NCBI GenBank assembly: GCA_030248195.1
Contig: JASAND010020903.1
Coordinates: 1-64,000, forward strand
Direction of reading: 5' to 3'
Origin: Trissonchulus latispiculum
Taxonomy: Eukaryota > Nematoda > Enoplea > Enoplida > Ironidae
Length of the DNA: 64,000 nucleotides
This document shows positions 41,546-52,835 of this stretch, piece by piece (within the stretch, counting starts at the first letter, position 1; each line of letters begins with the position of its first letter). The notes below the pieces were generated by a model that had not been told where the DNA came from, made no database searches, and was given only the letters and a program-made list of their open reading frames with translations. The translations under genes were made by a program, and so were the position numbers.

Positions 41546-44222
41546 TTTTTTCTATAATTCTAGGAGATATGTTTGATCCCATAGCTGGAAATCTATTAAT
41601 AAGAAACGGAAAATCATCTCTTTTATCATACAGCTTAGTTACAAACTTATTGTTAATAATGCTTATGCTAAGATCTAATACCTCTGCAGCAGAATTCGAT
41701 GTATTAACTTTATTTAATTCAAGTTCAGCAGGATACATATTATGTTGAATGGATTCAAAATAATTATGATCCATAACCAATGTTAGGTCATCTATGTACC
41801 TTTTAGCATGTTCCAGTAACTTTGTATTACAGTCATTTTTGTTATTAATTACATACCTATGCTCCATTTCATGAAGGACCAAATTAGCTATATTAGGAGC
41901 AGCATTGCTACCCATAGGTATACCTACAATTTGCTTGAACACGTAATTACCGCAAGTGAAGTACAGATTATCTAGTAGGAACTTGATGTGTTCCATAAGT
42001 TTAGTGTACGTAACAGTGTTATTATCAAGTCCTATTCCCCAGCGCATACCAGTATAAGTTAAGTGCATAGGGTTTCGCATGGTTGTATAAATTAACTTGT
42101 CTAATGAAGATATTATGGTTTCGTGTTTTAAGTTAGTATATAATGTAGTAAAATCATATGTGTTTATAGTTTTTAAGTTATCAGTAGAATTTAACTTTTT
42201 TAATGTATCTAGTATTGGCTGGTTATTATCTATTATCCAATATGGGTTACAATGAGCTACATGTTTAAGCAACTTACCATATTTTTGTCTACTTGTTTTA
42301 ATAAGAGACAGTGCTTTATCAATATATACCGATAAAGGTTTAGTTACAGCATTACAACTTGCAATAATAGTTCGAAATTTGATAGGTGATTTATGGAACT
42401 TAGGTATTAAATAAATATGAGGTAGCTGACTTATGCTATTATTGGGTATATTGTTAGAACGACAGTAATTTTGAATACTACCAGTGATAGAATACGTTGA
42501 TTGTAACACCCTGGTATAAGTGTTATTGTTATGTACTGACAGAATACCTAGTTCCTTGAGTACTGAAGATATATAGTAATTCTTGCAAATAATAGCTATG
42601 TTTTGATTAGCTTTATCTACAGGACAAAACACGTATTTATCTTGAAGTCTTTTGAGTTTACATTTAAATTCATTATATATTCTACCATCGTGGTTAGGCG
42701 ATTCAGGGAGGGAATAAAGTTTTTGTTTAATAATTTTTAATATGTTATTCGACCATTTAATAAGATTATCTATATTCCATCTATATTTTTTATTTAACTT
42801 TTTCACATACATTCCGAATGCATGAGATATATCGTTATAAATATTATCTTTGTCTACCTTTTTATAAAACCTGTACTTAGGTCCATACTTAAGTATGGTT
42901 GCGACAGACGGATCATTAATAACACTTAAATTTCCTGTAATTATATGATTGTGATATCCATCTTTATATGTACTTAGATGACAATCACATTCTAATTTAT
43001 TATCTAAAAATTGTTGAACAAAGTCATCCACATTAACTTCATTTATAGTTTGTCGATAATTATATATTAAACTACTTATGGGACGATCATACTGATAATA
43101 TATCCGAGGTTGCGGCGCGTTTACCTTAATATTCTTATAAGGCCAGTTATCAATGTTATCCTTAAAGATTTTATTGAAGTTTATTTTATCGATAATACAA
43201 TCATACTTTAAAACTATGCATTCCTGTCTAGGTTTTTTACGCACAACATTATTTTTGATTAAATTTAGCTTTCCTTCACACATATCCCGTATTAATTCAT
43301 ATTTACGGTGATTAATATTATACTCGTTAACTTGAATAATAGATTTAACCTGTGCCTTATTGGCTTTATTTATGAAATCATAGATAAATTTATGCGTACT
43401 ATCATCCTCGTACAACCTGTTTATTTCTCCAGGACAAATATAGTTTACCCTTTTATTGAGGCGATTTGTTTTACTTCGCCTGTTATTTTTATAATCGTTA
43501 ACTATTAGATTTTCATAGGTACTTACATTTACATTTTCACCTTTTAACATATCATTCATACCATACGGAAATTTAGTTTTAAGTTTACGTATCCAGTATG
43601 CCTCACGCACTCGTCTATGTAAATTAGTAGTCCTTTTATCAAACTCATCATTTATTTTTTCGATAATTTTAATTTTAAATGTTCTACAGTTACCAATGTT
43701 AAAGTGAGCTGCTAATCTTTTACAGGATTTAAAAGGATTTTTGATATTATACATATGCTCTGAGGCACGCCGTTTAAGCATCCTACCAGTTTCACCAACA
43801 TACTGTAGTCCACACTGTTCACATGTAATGAGATAAACAACATTTTCTGTCTGACAATCTACGTATGTGTTACTATCATTAATTACTATGTCATATGAAA
43901 TATTACTGTAATAACCTTTGAAGGTGTTTCCAGTATCGAAAACCTTACAAATCACACATCTGCGCTTATTACAAATACGACCGACTTTTGGACGTGCCGT
44001 TTGGTCTGTTATACATGCACCTGTTCCAGACATCGTAGCTGGGTCCACATTAGTTGAGTGAGGATCTGCCCTCCGGGGCACCCGATTGTAAGAGCGTTCC
44101 GAGGCCGAATCCATAAGAGCAACGATCGGGCTTATATCCTCCTCCCCCGCTACAGAGCCCGTGGAGGCATTAATTGTAAGTGGACTTGTCATAATTAATA
44201 AAGTAACAAAAAACTGGATCAT
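41466..44222 (-). CDS. Penelope-like element: zinc finger, N-terminal GIY-YIG endonuclease, reverse transcriptase
   Basis: A 918-codon ORF. Residues 84-92 form C-x4-C-x2-C. Residues 129-210 are a GIY-YIG nuclease: VVYLI, YVGET at 141-145, R151-R152, H156, and E207 in EAYW. A C-x-C...H-N-H cluster lies at 412-426 (CDCH...YHNH). CPVDKANQN at 533-541, LIPKFHKSP at 605-613, YDFTTLYTNL at 689-698 (catalytic Asp690), GIPMGSNAAP at 767-776 and YIDD at 809-812 make a complete reverse transcriptase core. An endonuclease N-terminal to the RT, with an upstream zinc finger, fits the Naiad/Chlamys/Dryad group rather than classical Penelope, which has it C-terminal. The last ~70 residues are displaced by a one-base frameshift near 41548. 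The first ~63 residues are doubtful: Met64 (44033) lies below a TATA-like block and is the likelier start. No internal stop codons. Family call is firm; subgroup is by motif. Confidence 0.85.
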   Translation of the reverse strand: MIQFFVTLLIMTSPLTINASTGSVAGEEDISPIVALMDSASERSYNRVPRRADPHSTNVDPATMSGTGACITDQTARPKVGRICNKRRCVICKVFDTGNTFKGYYSNISYDIVINDSNTYVDCQTENVVYLITCEQCGLQYVGETGRMLKRRASEHMYNIKNPFKSCKRLAAHFNIGNCRTFKIKIIEKINDEFDKRTTNLHRRVREAYWIRKLKTKFPYGMNDMLKGENVNVSTYENLIVNDYKNNRRSKTNRLNKRVNYICPGEINRLYEDDSTHKFIYDFINKANKAQVKSIIQVNEYNINHRKYELIRDMCEGKLNLIKNNVVRKKPRQECIVLKYDCIIDKINFNKIFKDNIDNWPYKNIKVNAPQPRIYYQYDRPISSLIYNYRQTINEVNVDDFVQQFLDNKLECDCHLSTYKDGYHNHIITGNLSVINDPSVATILKYGPKYRFYKKVDKDNIYNDISHAFGMYVKKLNKKYRWNIDNLIKWSNNILKIIKQKLYSLPESPNHDGRIYNEFKCKLKRLQDKYVFCPVDKANQNIAIICKNYYISSVLKELGILSVHNNNTYTRVLQSTYSITGSIQNYCRSNNIPNNSISQLPHIYLIPKFHKSPIKFRTIIASCNAVTKPLSVYIDKALSLIKTSRQKYGKLLKHVAHCNPYWIIDNNQPILDTLKKLNSTDNLKTINTYDFTTLYTNLKHETIISSLDKLIYTTMRNPMHLTYTGMRWGIGLDNNTVTYTKLMEHIKFLLDNLYFTCGNYVFKQIVGIPMGSNAAPNIANLVLHEMEHRYVINNKNDCNTKLLEHAKRYIDDLTLVMDHNYFESIQHNMYPAELELNKVNTSNSAAEVLDLSISIINNKFVTKLYDKRDDFPFLINRFPAMGSNISPRIIEKIQLTAKYLVALKYAMTSVTSLITLIK
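44131..44157 (-). promoter_or_regulatory. TATA-bearing block shared with the second Penelope copy
   Basis: On the minus strand this reads CTCTGTAGCGGGGGAG followed by GATATAAG, nearly the same as 19231-19260. If it is the core promoter, transcription would begin near 44105 and the ORF would be translated from Met64 at 44033. Confidence 0.5.
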
Positions 44223-45927
44223 ACGTTCAGGTCCATGTCGTAGTCAAAAATCGTGGTTTTGGGCACCTGGAGGACCAAAACAGTTTGTGCATTGATTAAA
44301 GTATAGTAATTAACACGTAAGTCACAAAACATAATATAAAAAAGAGAACATAAAAATAGTGCGACAATACCCCAAAGATACAAAAGTACAAACATCGCAG
44401 AGAACTTAAAACTTGAAAACTAAGACTAATGCGTGGAAACCACATGGGGAATTAACGCTCCTATACTTTCCCGTATAAGAGCTAGAAAACTCTAGCTTGG
44501 TGTAGTTTGGCATGCCAGCCGGTTACAAAATTTCGGTTGCTTGTTCCAGAAAAATTTTGGGGAGGGCTTGCACCGCAAGAATTAATTTGTTAAATTTTTT
44601 GAAGTATATAACGTTAATTTTAATAAAATTTGCGATTTTTTATTAAAATTTGCACCAAGATCTTCAATTTTTAGAAAAAACTTCAAAATTTTGCCCAATT
44701 TTCACAAAAAAGTATATAAATATTTTAGCTGAAAAATTCAGGCAAAACTGGAAATTTTTTAAATTTTAGAGTAAGAATTAATTTTACCCCTTGTACCAGT
44801 TGCCGATGGCCGCAGGGCTTGTACCTTGTCCTGGTTGGGGGGGCTCGGACCCCTCCCCAGAGCCCCCCCCGCGTTAACCTTGCTCAGTTTCATATGCAGT
44901 ATATTGCCCTAACATTGAGCTGGCTTTTGGGATTTTATACGTACGTGTGCATAATATGCGCTTCTAACTTTGATTTCCGCCGTCTATAATTCAGTGAGAT
45001 TTATCTGAGTATTTATCATTTTTTCCAAGCTAGAGATCCATCTGTGTGTTTACACACATAATTTAGACAGACCCGTCTGATGCATCCGCGATATGTACGT
45101 ACCTTTATATGCCTACATTTGCCTTGAATATTTATATGCTATAATCATTTGTAGAGATGAACACCATGTACGTATGTTTATTTATATGCTATACATACAT
45201 GCATGCAGACTAAATACTGCATAAATGATTAGCTTGGAGTATTTGCTGTGGGAAAAACAGAATTTATCAGCTACATTTTATCACGTCAGTGACCCCAGTC
45301 TGCTAACTGAAATAAGGATGTGCTTTAATGGGTTGAGGGGCTGATGCTAGCTAGATCCAGGTCAAATGTATACAGAGATTAACCATTTTTGTTTTTATGT
45401 AACTACTTTGTGTATGCTACATATATGTATACTACGTATCTCCTGGGTCCTGCTCTTGACCACCCTTTTGAAGTAATAAAGGAAACTTTTCCAATTTTGG
45501 AAGTTTTTAAAAAGCTTATACTCGATGATTTACTTTTTAAAAGCTTGAGATCCAATGTTAGATACGTGGAAAAATTATTAAAAAATTCAACTTCTGTTTT
45601 TTGTTTGGTCTTGGAACTACCCCTCCCCTTTCATCCCGGTCACAGGGTCGGTATGGGTCTGCTGTGCTTATGCGCAGTTGAATGTTTGAGGAGGGAGCAA
45701 AGTTTATTATATGTATAGCAGGGAAATGAAGAAACAAATGGAGTTATTTGGTTTCTCCGTTGAACTTGCAATCCACCCTAAAAAATATACGTTATACCAC
45801 TTATGTAAATATGTCCAAACTGCTTGTTGTTTCTAGATACGTACGTTACGTATGATAATGTCTCATATAATGAACGTGCTTACGTAAAAGTTAAATTTGT
45901 GTTACGACAATTGTCTAATTGTTTTAG
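44223..45927. other. Non-coding stretch with minor repeat relics
   Basis: 44520-44880 holds a decayed G/C-tract element (GGGGGGGCTCGGACCCC). The rest is AT-rich with many TACGTA words and a polypyrimidine tract ending CAG near 45645, for which no matching donor was found. No coding assignment. Confidence 0.4.
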
Positions 45928-46102
45928 GCAGCGATACGGGCGGCTTGGGGTCAGCATCTGACCAAACTGAGATTGGACGGTGGATATCGAGCCTTCTATC
46001 GGCAGTGGGGATATCTGGCTCCACCACCCTTGCCAGAGCAATGCTGTTTTCCGGAGACCATCTCTTTGCATGAAGGATTCCTGACCAATTTGTCAAAAAG
46101 TG
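45928..46102 (+). CDS. Candidate internal exon A of an unrecognised gene
   Basis: Preceded by a good acceptor (TCTAATTGTTTTAG) and followed by a donor (GTAAAT). The frame starting at the first base stays open for all 175 bp (AAIRAAWGQHLTKLRLDGGY at its start; LAPPPLPEQCCFPETISLHE in the middle) and ends with one spare base. The next candidate exon at 48404 needs exactly that phase. GC content rises over the exon relative to its flanks. A second plus frame is open for most of the exon but meets TGA. No domain recognised. Confidence 0.4.
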
Positions 46103-48403
46103 GTAAATATTTTAAGCCATTCGTAAATATTCATACGAAATGTTATGCCTGGTTTATTTGCTCATTTTTGCATTTTGTGCGATGTGTTAAATTTTTCATG
46201 GATAAGAGGCTATGAGACCTTCTTTGATGTGATGGCTTAACCAATAGGTTTTATATACCTGTTGGCACCCATTTGATAGCGTCAATCGGATTAGAATTGA
46301 GTTAAAAAATAAAAATTGTCTGTGAATTAAATGTTATTAGAAGTTAGCAAAAATTCAGGTTTAGGTGGGGGCCTCCCTCCCCTTCCCTATAAAAAATACC
46401 CTGGTTCACCGCTGTACTTTTAGTACAATGTCAGTTTCGATTCAGAGAAAACAAGGAGTATATAGTTTTCTGCTTCGGGGACAGACAGCCGGAATGTCTT
46501 TAATTCTGTGTGGCATGAAACTAACATTTTAAAATGGGTATTCCAGATCTCCATTCAACAAGTGTAACGTAGTTAGTTGCTGCAGTTTCCCATGTTGTGT
46601 AAAGTTAAAAAATGTTTGTGACGTGTATTTACACTTTACAGGAATGTGGTTTGGTTGCAGTTAATGTTTTACGTAAGGCAACTATGCCAGTCTTACAAAA
46701 TGTTCAAGTTTAACATCTTTTACGATGTATGAATGCAGTAAAGTCTGGCTGTCGTTATTTCAAATTCGAATCTCTCTCTCTCTCGGTTTTAATCAACGTT
46801 TCTGCGTATTCGCTCACAAATGCTGATGTACGTGCGCGTGCATGTAGTTGGATGGCAGCGCATTTTGAATGGATAGAAAGAGAGAGAACAATTTATTTTC
46901 CCGTTGTTTAACATGATAAAAGGTGGAGAAATCACATTGTAAACTGTCACAACTTTTGTGTGGGCTAATTTAACATCACAGTTTGACTGGTTGCAGGCAG
47001 AAAAATATAGTGAACATACTTTCAGTGTGGCAAGGTAGACTTAATTATCCACCTTGCCCATTCTCTTTGCTTAGACATTGCTAAACTTAGGTATATATAT
47101 ATATATTACTTACTTAATATTTATTACGTAAGGCATATTATACTTTATTTTTGTATGGTGGCAACAATATTCTGTTGATTGTGTGTAGAAATGGAGAGCT
47201 GTGTATTATGTTTTGCTATGTTTTTTGGGTTTTGTTGTAAATGATTGCGTAACTGGTACCTTCGCAAGTCGGACAATGGGTTGGGTGCGCGTTTTACTTG
47301 CATGTATGTGCAGTTGAGCGTAGTTATTTGCTAGAGTGTGCAGAGATAATGCTAGGGAGGGAGTGGAGTAAATTAAATGAATGAATGGAGGTCAGCTACG
47401 TGTCGAGTAGACTGCTAGTAGAATTCTTTCGAAATTACGTATATATGATGATTTACGTACACATGATTTTGGCAGTTTGCTTTAAAACACAAATATAATT
47501 TTAAAATATGAAGTACGTACATATATGGTATATACATTGCATATATATATATATACATATACATATTATATTATTATACTTCATCGCGCAACAATATATA
47601 CGTATAAAAGTTTCAACATTTTTAGCTACACACAATGCTCAGTTACTGCGAAATTTTAAGGAGCGGATAATGGAGAAGCTGCTGTTGCTTTTAGCATGAC
47701 GAAAATGCTAGAAATTCTGAAATGGCTGGAAAGTTGAAACAAAACATTTTTAGAAATATGTTTCTTATATATAAATTTTTATTATATACGTTCCCAGCAC
47801 GTCACAGTCACGTTTTCTGGAGGTTGGAGAAAGCAAAAACATATTCTTTCCCTGAAGCCCTGCTCCTGAGGCCACCTCCCTCCTTTCCTTTTGCTAAATT
47901 CATACAGTATGGGTGGAAGAAATTTTTTCGAAAACTGCTTAAAAATAGCTATTTTTTACTGGTGAGCAAAAAATTCAGCTATTTTTAACCTAAGTTTTAA
48001 GCTTAAAAAAGCTAAAAAAATTGCAACAAATCCGGCGACACCGGAAAAATTTTTGAAAATTTACCCTAAAAACCTTGATTTTCTGTTGACCTCTGTAGTC
48101 TGGAGGGCCGGTAGGCCCTAATCCTGGAAGGGTGTGATTCTGGGGGCGACGACCCAAGTCTGGGGGGCCGCCCACACTCACACCCCCCTCCCTGTAGGTA
48201 AAAGCCATCTAGTTTTTACATAAACACACTGGCTTCAATTCCTGCAACTACTTGCTGTTATATACTTTATGTAAATTTACGTATAGTTTACGATCTTATT
48301 TATATACATATTTCTGTCTCCATTGTGTATCATAGAAAACTAAATACATAGACTGCTTTTAGTTTCTTCATTTAATACTTTCCTTTCCTTTCTTTGCTGT
48401 TAG
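46103..48403. other. Intron-like DNA between candidate exons A and B
   Basis: AT-rich, with many TACGTA words, a TCTCTCTCTC run at 46772, a lone AATACCCTGG end (46388) of the CAGGGTATTTT family, and a degraded CTGGCTTTTTCCTA-type element at about 47880-48210. No other convincing exon. Confidence 0.35.
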
Positions 48404-48449
48404 AAGGTTCCAACTCAGTGAATTTCTATGGATCGGCAGGTGCCATTAG
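48404..48449 (+). CDS. Candidate internal exon B (46 bp)
   Basis: A strong polypyrimidine tract (TTTCCTTTCTTTGCTGTTAG) precedes it and GTATGT follows. Joined to exon A's spare base it reads EGSNSVNFYGSAGAI and leaves two bases. It is short, but splice signals and phase agree on both sides. Confidence 0.4.
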
Positions 48450-48772
48450 GTATGTTGAATACGAGACGAAGTGTGTGTTTAACTAACAAAAAGAATGTAG
48501 CAAATCAATCTATCAGTCAACTTTCGCTTTTTCAGATGATAGTTTGATCATGTTCCCTTTCCATCAACACTTTATGCTTGAGTTATTGTAACTAAGACTG
48601 AGACAGATACGTATACTTGTAAAAAACGAATGCGTTGTTGTAGTTAGGTACGTACGTATGTATATACTATATACATACGTTCCTTCCTTCTTTACACGTA
48701 GTAGATATATACGTACACATGTATACATACAGTAGTCGTTATAAGAATGATTCGTTACTTTTAGTATTATTA

Positions 48773-49144
48773 CTGGGTTTACTTTATGCGAAAAAAAGTG
48801 GGGGGGGGAGGTCGAAAAGTGGGGGGAAATAAAATGGGCTAAAAATGCCAAAAATACCGTATAAAAAGCCTGTTTTCTACATATACTGCTATAACTAAGC
48901 TTAAAAGTACTCAAAAATTGAGTTTTAGCACCAAAAAAGACGATTTTTGACCAAACATTAAATTTTGAAAATTTTGACCAAAAATCCTAAAAATTTGACA
49001 TTTTCTGGGCACCTTAGGGTGAGTGGGGGGGGGAAGCCCAAAAAAGTGGGGGTGGGGCGGAGTGGGGGGGGATAGGTCGAGTGGGGGGGAACCCGAAAAG
49101 TGGGGGGCGCCCCCCCCCCCCCCCCCCCAGGAAAGTAAACCCAG
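48773..49144. mobile_element. CTGGGTTTACTTT element, copy 2
   Basis: Inverted ends CTGGGTTTACTTT are flanked by TTATTA (48767-48772, 49145-49150). Interior close to copy 1 at 36593-36987. It lies in the putative intron after exon B. Confidence 0.8.
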
Positions 49145-49185
49145 TTATTACGTTTGGGAAAACTTCTTTAGCTAACTTTGAAAAA

Positions 49186-49313
49186 CTAAATATCCCGGGG
49201 GAGAACGCAAAAGTCCAGGGAGGAGGGGTATCATGAGGGAAGATGATTTCAGGATGTCCTGCAAAAATGCCCTGCCATCATGACTTTTGCGTTCTCCCCC
49301 GGGTTATTTAGCT
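49186..49313. repeat. Small inverted-repeat element with CCCGGGGGAGAACGC arms
   Basis: CTAAATATCCCGGGGGAGAA and its continuation CGCAAAAGTC face their inverse at 49282-49313 with ~50 bp between (one or two changes). It would fold into a strong hairpin. No duplication identified. Confidence 0.75.
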
Positions 49314-49334
49314 TCTCGGATCGGATAAACTATC

Positions 49335-49397
49335 GGTCGGATAAACTAACACAAATGATTAGATGTTATCTTATCATTTGTGTTAGTTTATCCGACC
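49335..49397. repeat. Perfect 25-bp stem with 13-base loop
   Basis: Arms GGTCGGATAAACTAACACAA plus ATGAT (49335-49359) and the exact inverse (49373-49397). The adjoining CGGATAAACTATC repeats part of the arm. It could be a palindromic insertion remnant or a precursor-microRNA-like hairpin. Confidence 0.8.
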
Positions 49398-49429
49398 CGA
49401 GACCCTAGGCCGTAGCAGAGTTGGATGCG

Positions 49430-50480
49430 GTCGCGGATACCCGCGGGTATCCGCGGGTACCCGCTTGCGGTCGCGGTCGTGGTCAAATTTTCGTGACCGC
49501 AATGACCGCAAATTTCTATCGGTAATTTAAGCCAATCTGTAGTAAAAACTTCCAATTTTTTCAAATTTTCTTTTTATTTTATATGTAGCTCCAGCGTTGG
49601 ACGACTTATCAGCTTCGCATTTGCTGTTTACTTTGTTTAATTTTGGTAGAAAGAACGTTTTGGTAGTTGGACAGGCAGCATAAACTGTCAGTCCTTCCTT
49701 ACTGTAGTTTCGGGTTTGAAATATGTCTAACACCTTCTTGTCTAATTTGTATCTTCAGTTTGTAAATTTCGTGCTTTTATGCCAGTTTCTATTCGTTTCC
49801 ATGTGCTACCAGCAAAATACAAAAGATTTTAAATTTCAAGTTTAGGTATTCACTGCGCGATCACTATCGAATCTTTTCCAAAATTTGTACATTTTTCTTC
49901 AAGTGACAGACAGTTGACAGGAACGTTAACTAGTACCTCTTCGTGATAATCAAATGCAGGAATTTCAGTACTCGTACACTGGATGCCAAAATAGAAGGTT
50001 GTTGCGTTGGTTAACGAAGTTTCAATCAACCAGTTCTATTCAGTTCAATCAATACGTTCTGACAGTTTCAAGCAATGCCATAAGATTAGATGAAAATTAA
50101 AGGTTAAAAATACTCGAAAGGAGGGAAACCAACGCTTCAAGCAGTGTTAATAGTATGCTCCCGCTGCCGTTCGGTTGGCAACCTCAACCCTAAAGTGAAA
50201 GAACAGACATCCTGTACACAGAATTCCGTTATCTAACACTCCAAATGCAGCAACAAAACCAATTTGTGTTATTTTCAATTGCGCTGCTGAAAATGTGGCT
50301 GTAAAAATCCTGTAAATACCTTAAAAATATGAGAAAGTGGATCTTTTGCATAGAATTGAAGGTTAATAACTCAAACTTCAGCGGTCACAAAATTAGCCTG
50401 CGGGCTGTGGTCGCGGACGCGGGCGGTCGCGGTCACGACGACTGCGGTCGCGGGGCGGTCGCGGTCGGAAAAAATGTGTC
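49430..50480. mobile_element. Element with GCGGTCGCGG-rich ends
   Basis: 49435-49510 and 50395-50475 are both packed with GCGGTCGCGG words, and the DNA between is ordinary AT-rich sequence. The ends read in the same direction, so a simple inverted-repeat element is not proven. A hAT-type element with GC-rich subterminal arrays is a guess. Confidence 0.35.
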
Positions 50481-51751
50481 CATGTCCATGTCCATGGCCG
50501 TAGTATAAGGTAGTAACAATGAGTGTGACACTAAACATGCATACGTATATAATCTCTGCTGTTAGTGCAACAACTACGCTTTGTGTCGCATGCTCTCGGC
50601 TGACCCTAAATTGGCTCCCTCGCTTTGACAATCTGCAAATTTTCTTGAAGAGAATTGCCAATGGACAAATTTGTTTGAAGAATGGACACCAATTTTTGGG
50701 GGATGCAGCCGATAGCGCGCAGAGCATAGTTTTTGCTGTTGCTTGCAGATTTCGCTTGTTAGCCTAACGCAGCGCTTGCGGTAAGTAATTTAGTAGCAAT
50801 TTTTATTAATAAACTGCAATTTTAATTAACTTTATATAATAGGTTTACTTACAACTTTAATGAAGTACACCCACAATTTGTAGCTATTTTCTGCTTTTAC
50901 CAATAAAAATTGTTGCAGAAAACATGATTTTGCAACGATTTTTCTCTTAAGAACAGAAAAATGGTTGGCTTAAAAAATACGTAAAAGTTGCTCAGTGGTT
51001 TCTAATGGCAATAACCTAATTAAAGTTATGATTAATTTACGTATCAGTATATATGCATTACCAAGACTACATGCATTACTAATACTGTGAGAGTGGGATT
51101 GACGTACGTACTTTGTATATAAGTTTTTATGTTTTTGTTCACGTGTCTCACAAAAACCTGAACTTTGGAGAATGGAGATGCACGTTACGTTGTATATCCT
51201 TGCAGGTAATCTGCACTCTGTTTCAGCATTGTTTTTATGAAGTTTCAATGAAGTCGAACTTGATAACGTGATTTATTATAGCTGGGAAAACAGCGTAAAG
51301 TGAAAGGGCGGAAATAGCCTAGTCTTTTTCTTTGGAAATGACTGATGAGTCTTCAGAGATTCCTGTGGAGTTTCGTTTTTGTTAGATTATACCACTTTTT
51401 ACTATATAAGTTTTGGCTTGGACCTATTTATTCTTACAAACATACTCAGATATCTGTTGGTGGTTTTTATTTAGCAAGCCGTGGGAGAATTCGCAGTCAT
51501 TATCTGAGCAGGGGGATAGCAATAAACAAATATTGGCCGTAAAAGTGAAAGTTCGATAACCGCCATTTGTTATGAAAGAATTATATATTTAATTGGTTAC
51601 GATTGCATAAACGCAGTGAGCGCATTTTTATATAAAACTCTAAAAATTTACTATATATATTCTCAATTCATTCATATGTGTGCATATCTGAAATTAGCCA
51701 AGTAGCAATAATCAGCTTACACAATCTTGCTAGGAATATACGTATTTATGT
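50481..51751. other. Non-coding or intronic DNA
   Basis: Contains a frame (50551-50766) that could follow exon B in phase, preceded by TCTCTGCTGTTAG, as an alternative terminal exon; otherwise AT-rich with TACGTA words. Nothing else supported. Confidence 0.3.
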
Positions 51752-52159
51752 CAGGGTATTTTTTAGGGATTTTTTTTCGGGGGGGGGGGGCTTCCCGGGG
51801 GGGGGGGCCCGGGCCCGGGGGGGAAACAAATTTTTGGGGGGGGGGGTAGATTTTTTTTGCAAAAATGAGCCAAAAAATGGTATTTTTTGGCGTATTTTAC
51901 ATGGTGAAACGCAAAAATTTCTCAAAAATGCCAGGATTTAACCTAAAAATGGCTATGTTTACGAAAAAATCTCCGGCAAAGCCGGAAAATTTTTGAAAAT
52001 TTGCCTATTTTTGGCAAAAATTTGGGCCTCCAAAAAAATCCCGGGGGGGGGGGGAAGCAAAAATCCCGGGAGGGGGCGATTTCGGGGGGGGCCGGCATTT
52101 TAGGGGGGGAAGGTCAATTGCGGGGGGCCCCCCCCCCCCCCCCGGTAAAAAATACCCTG
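51752..52159. mobile_element. CAGGGTATTTTTTA-ended G/C-tract element, ~408 bp
   Basis: Left CAGGGTATTTTTTAGGG and right TAAAAAATACCCTG are inverted, with long G/C tracts and a CTCCGGCAAAGCCGG hairpin inside. TATGT occurs on both sides, but no 8-bp duplication does. A single end of the same type is at 46380-46392. Confidence 0.7.
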
Positions 52160-52835
52160 TATGTATATAATAAACATTTCGTAAACTCAGACTAGAAAAA
52201 AGCATGTAGCATATGTATGTACGTATATATGCATATACGTACCTATGCATTCCCCGTCAGCATTGGGTCATGCTTTAGTGGGCCAAACTTTCTTTGCGTT
52301 TTTTGGCTCTGAGTGTGAGCTCCTTAACCAAATAGGCAAACCAGTCCTTGAAAATGATATTGATGCATGGATTGGATGAATGCTTGTTGTGCTATGAAAG
52401 ATCGGAGCCTGAACCTAGACGAGGAGGGGGGCTAACTCCTCAGAATACCAGAGTAGAGCTAAGATTTACGTATACGTATGGGTATTTTCTTTTTCATTTT
52501 TTGTTTTCTAATTAAGCCACGCTTTTTATTAACGGGATCCAATTGCCCCCTAGTAGTTTAGGTAAGTTCTAGTTCACAAATCTAATCGTGTTTTTCGTTG
52601 GTTGGCTGGCTTGTGGTGGGGCTTTTAATTGAACAGCCAGCATAAACCAGCTCACTATTGTATATAGATAAATTTTGACGAAAAATGAACATAGAAGGAA
52701 GGAAATATTGAAGAGGAGAAGGGGACTTGTAGATGCTCTTTTATTTACTTACACATAATATGCTATATATATATAATGTATGTATGTAGGGTGGGCATAT
52801 ACGTATACGTATTTTGTTTATTTTTATTTGAACAG
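52160..52835. other. Non-coding or intronic DNA
   Basis: AT-rich with clustered TATACGTATACGTAT words (52466, 52798). No exon-like segment seen. Confidence 0.35.

Noticed and set aside
45389..45718. 109-codon plus-strand frame
   Set aside because: AT-rich start, no domain, and no splice or codon pattern supporting it.
46643..46674. Small exon between TTTACAG and GTAAGG
   Set aside because: In the phase required after exon A it meets TAA within the exon.
50551..50766. Alternative terminal exon following exon B
   Set aside because: Phase fits and the frame is open, but a strong GTAAGT lies just after its stop and the peptide is not more convincing than exon C. Not annotated as a separate gene part.
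51336..51375. Hammerhead ribozyme at the CTGATGAG word
   Set aside because: No GAAA-containing partner strand at a suitable distance was found, and flanking stems do not pair.
51744..52167. 8-bp duplication around the CAGGGTATTTT element
   Set aside because: Only TATGT is shared in an AT-rich context; the flanking 8-mers ATTTATGT and TATGTATA differ.
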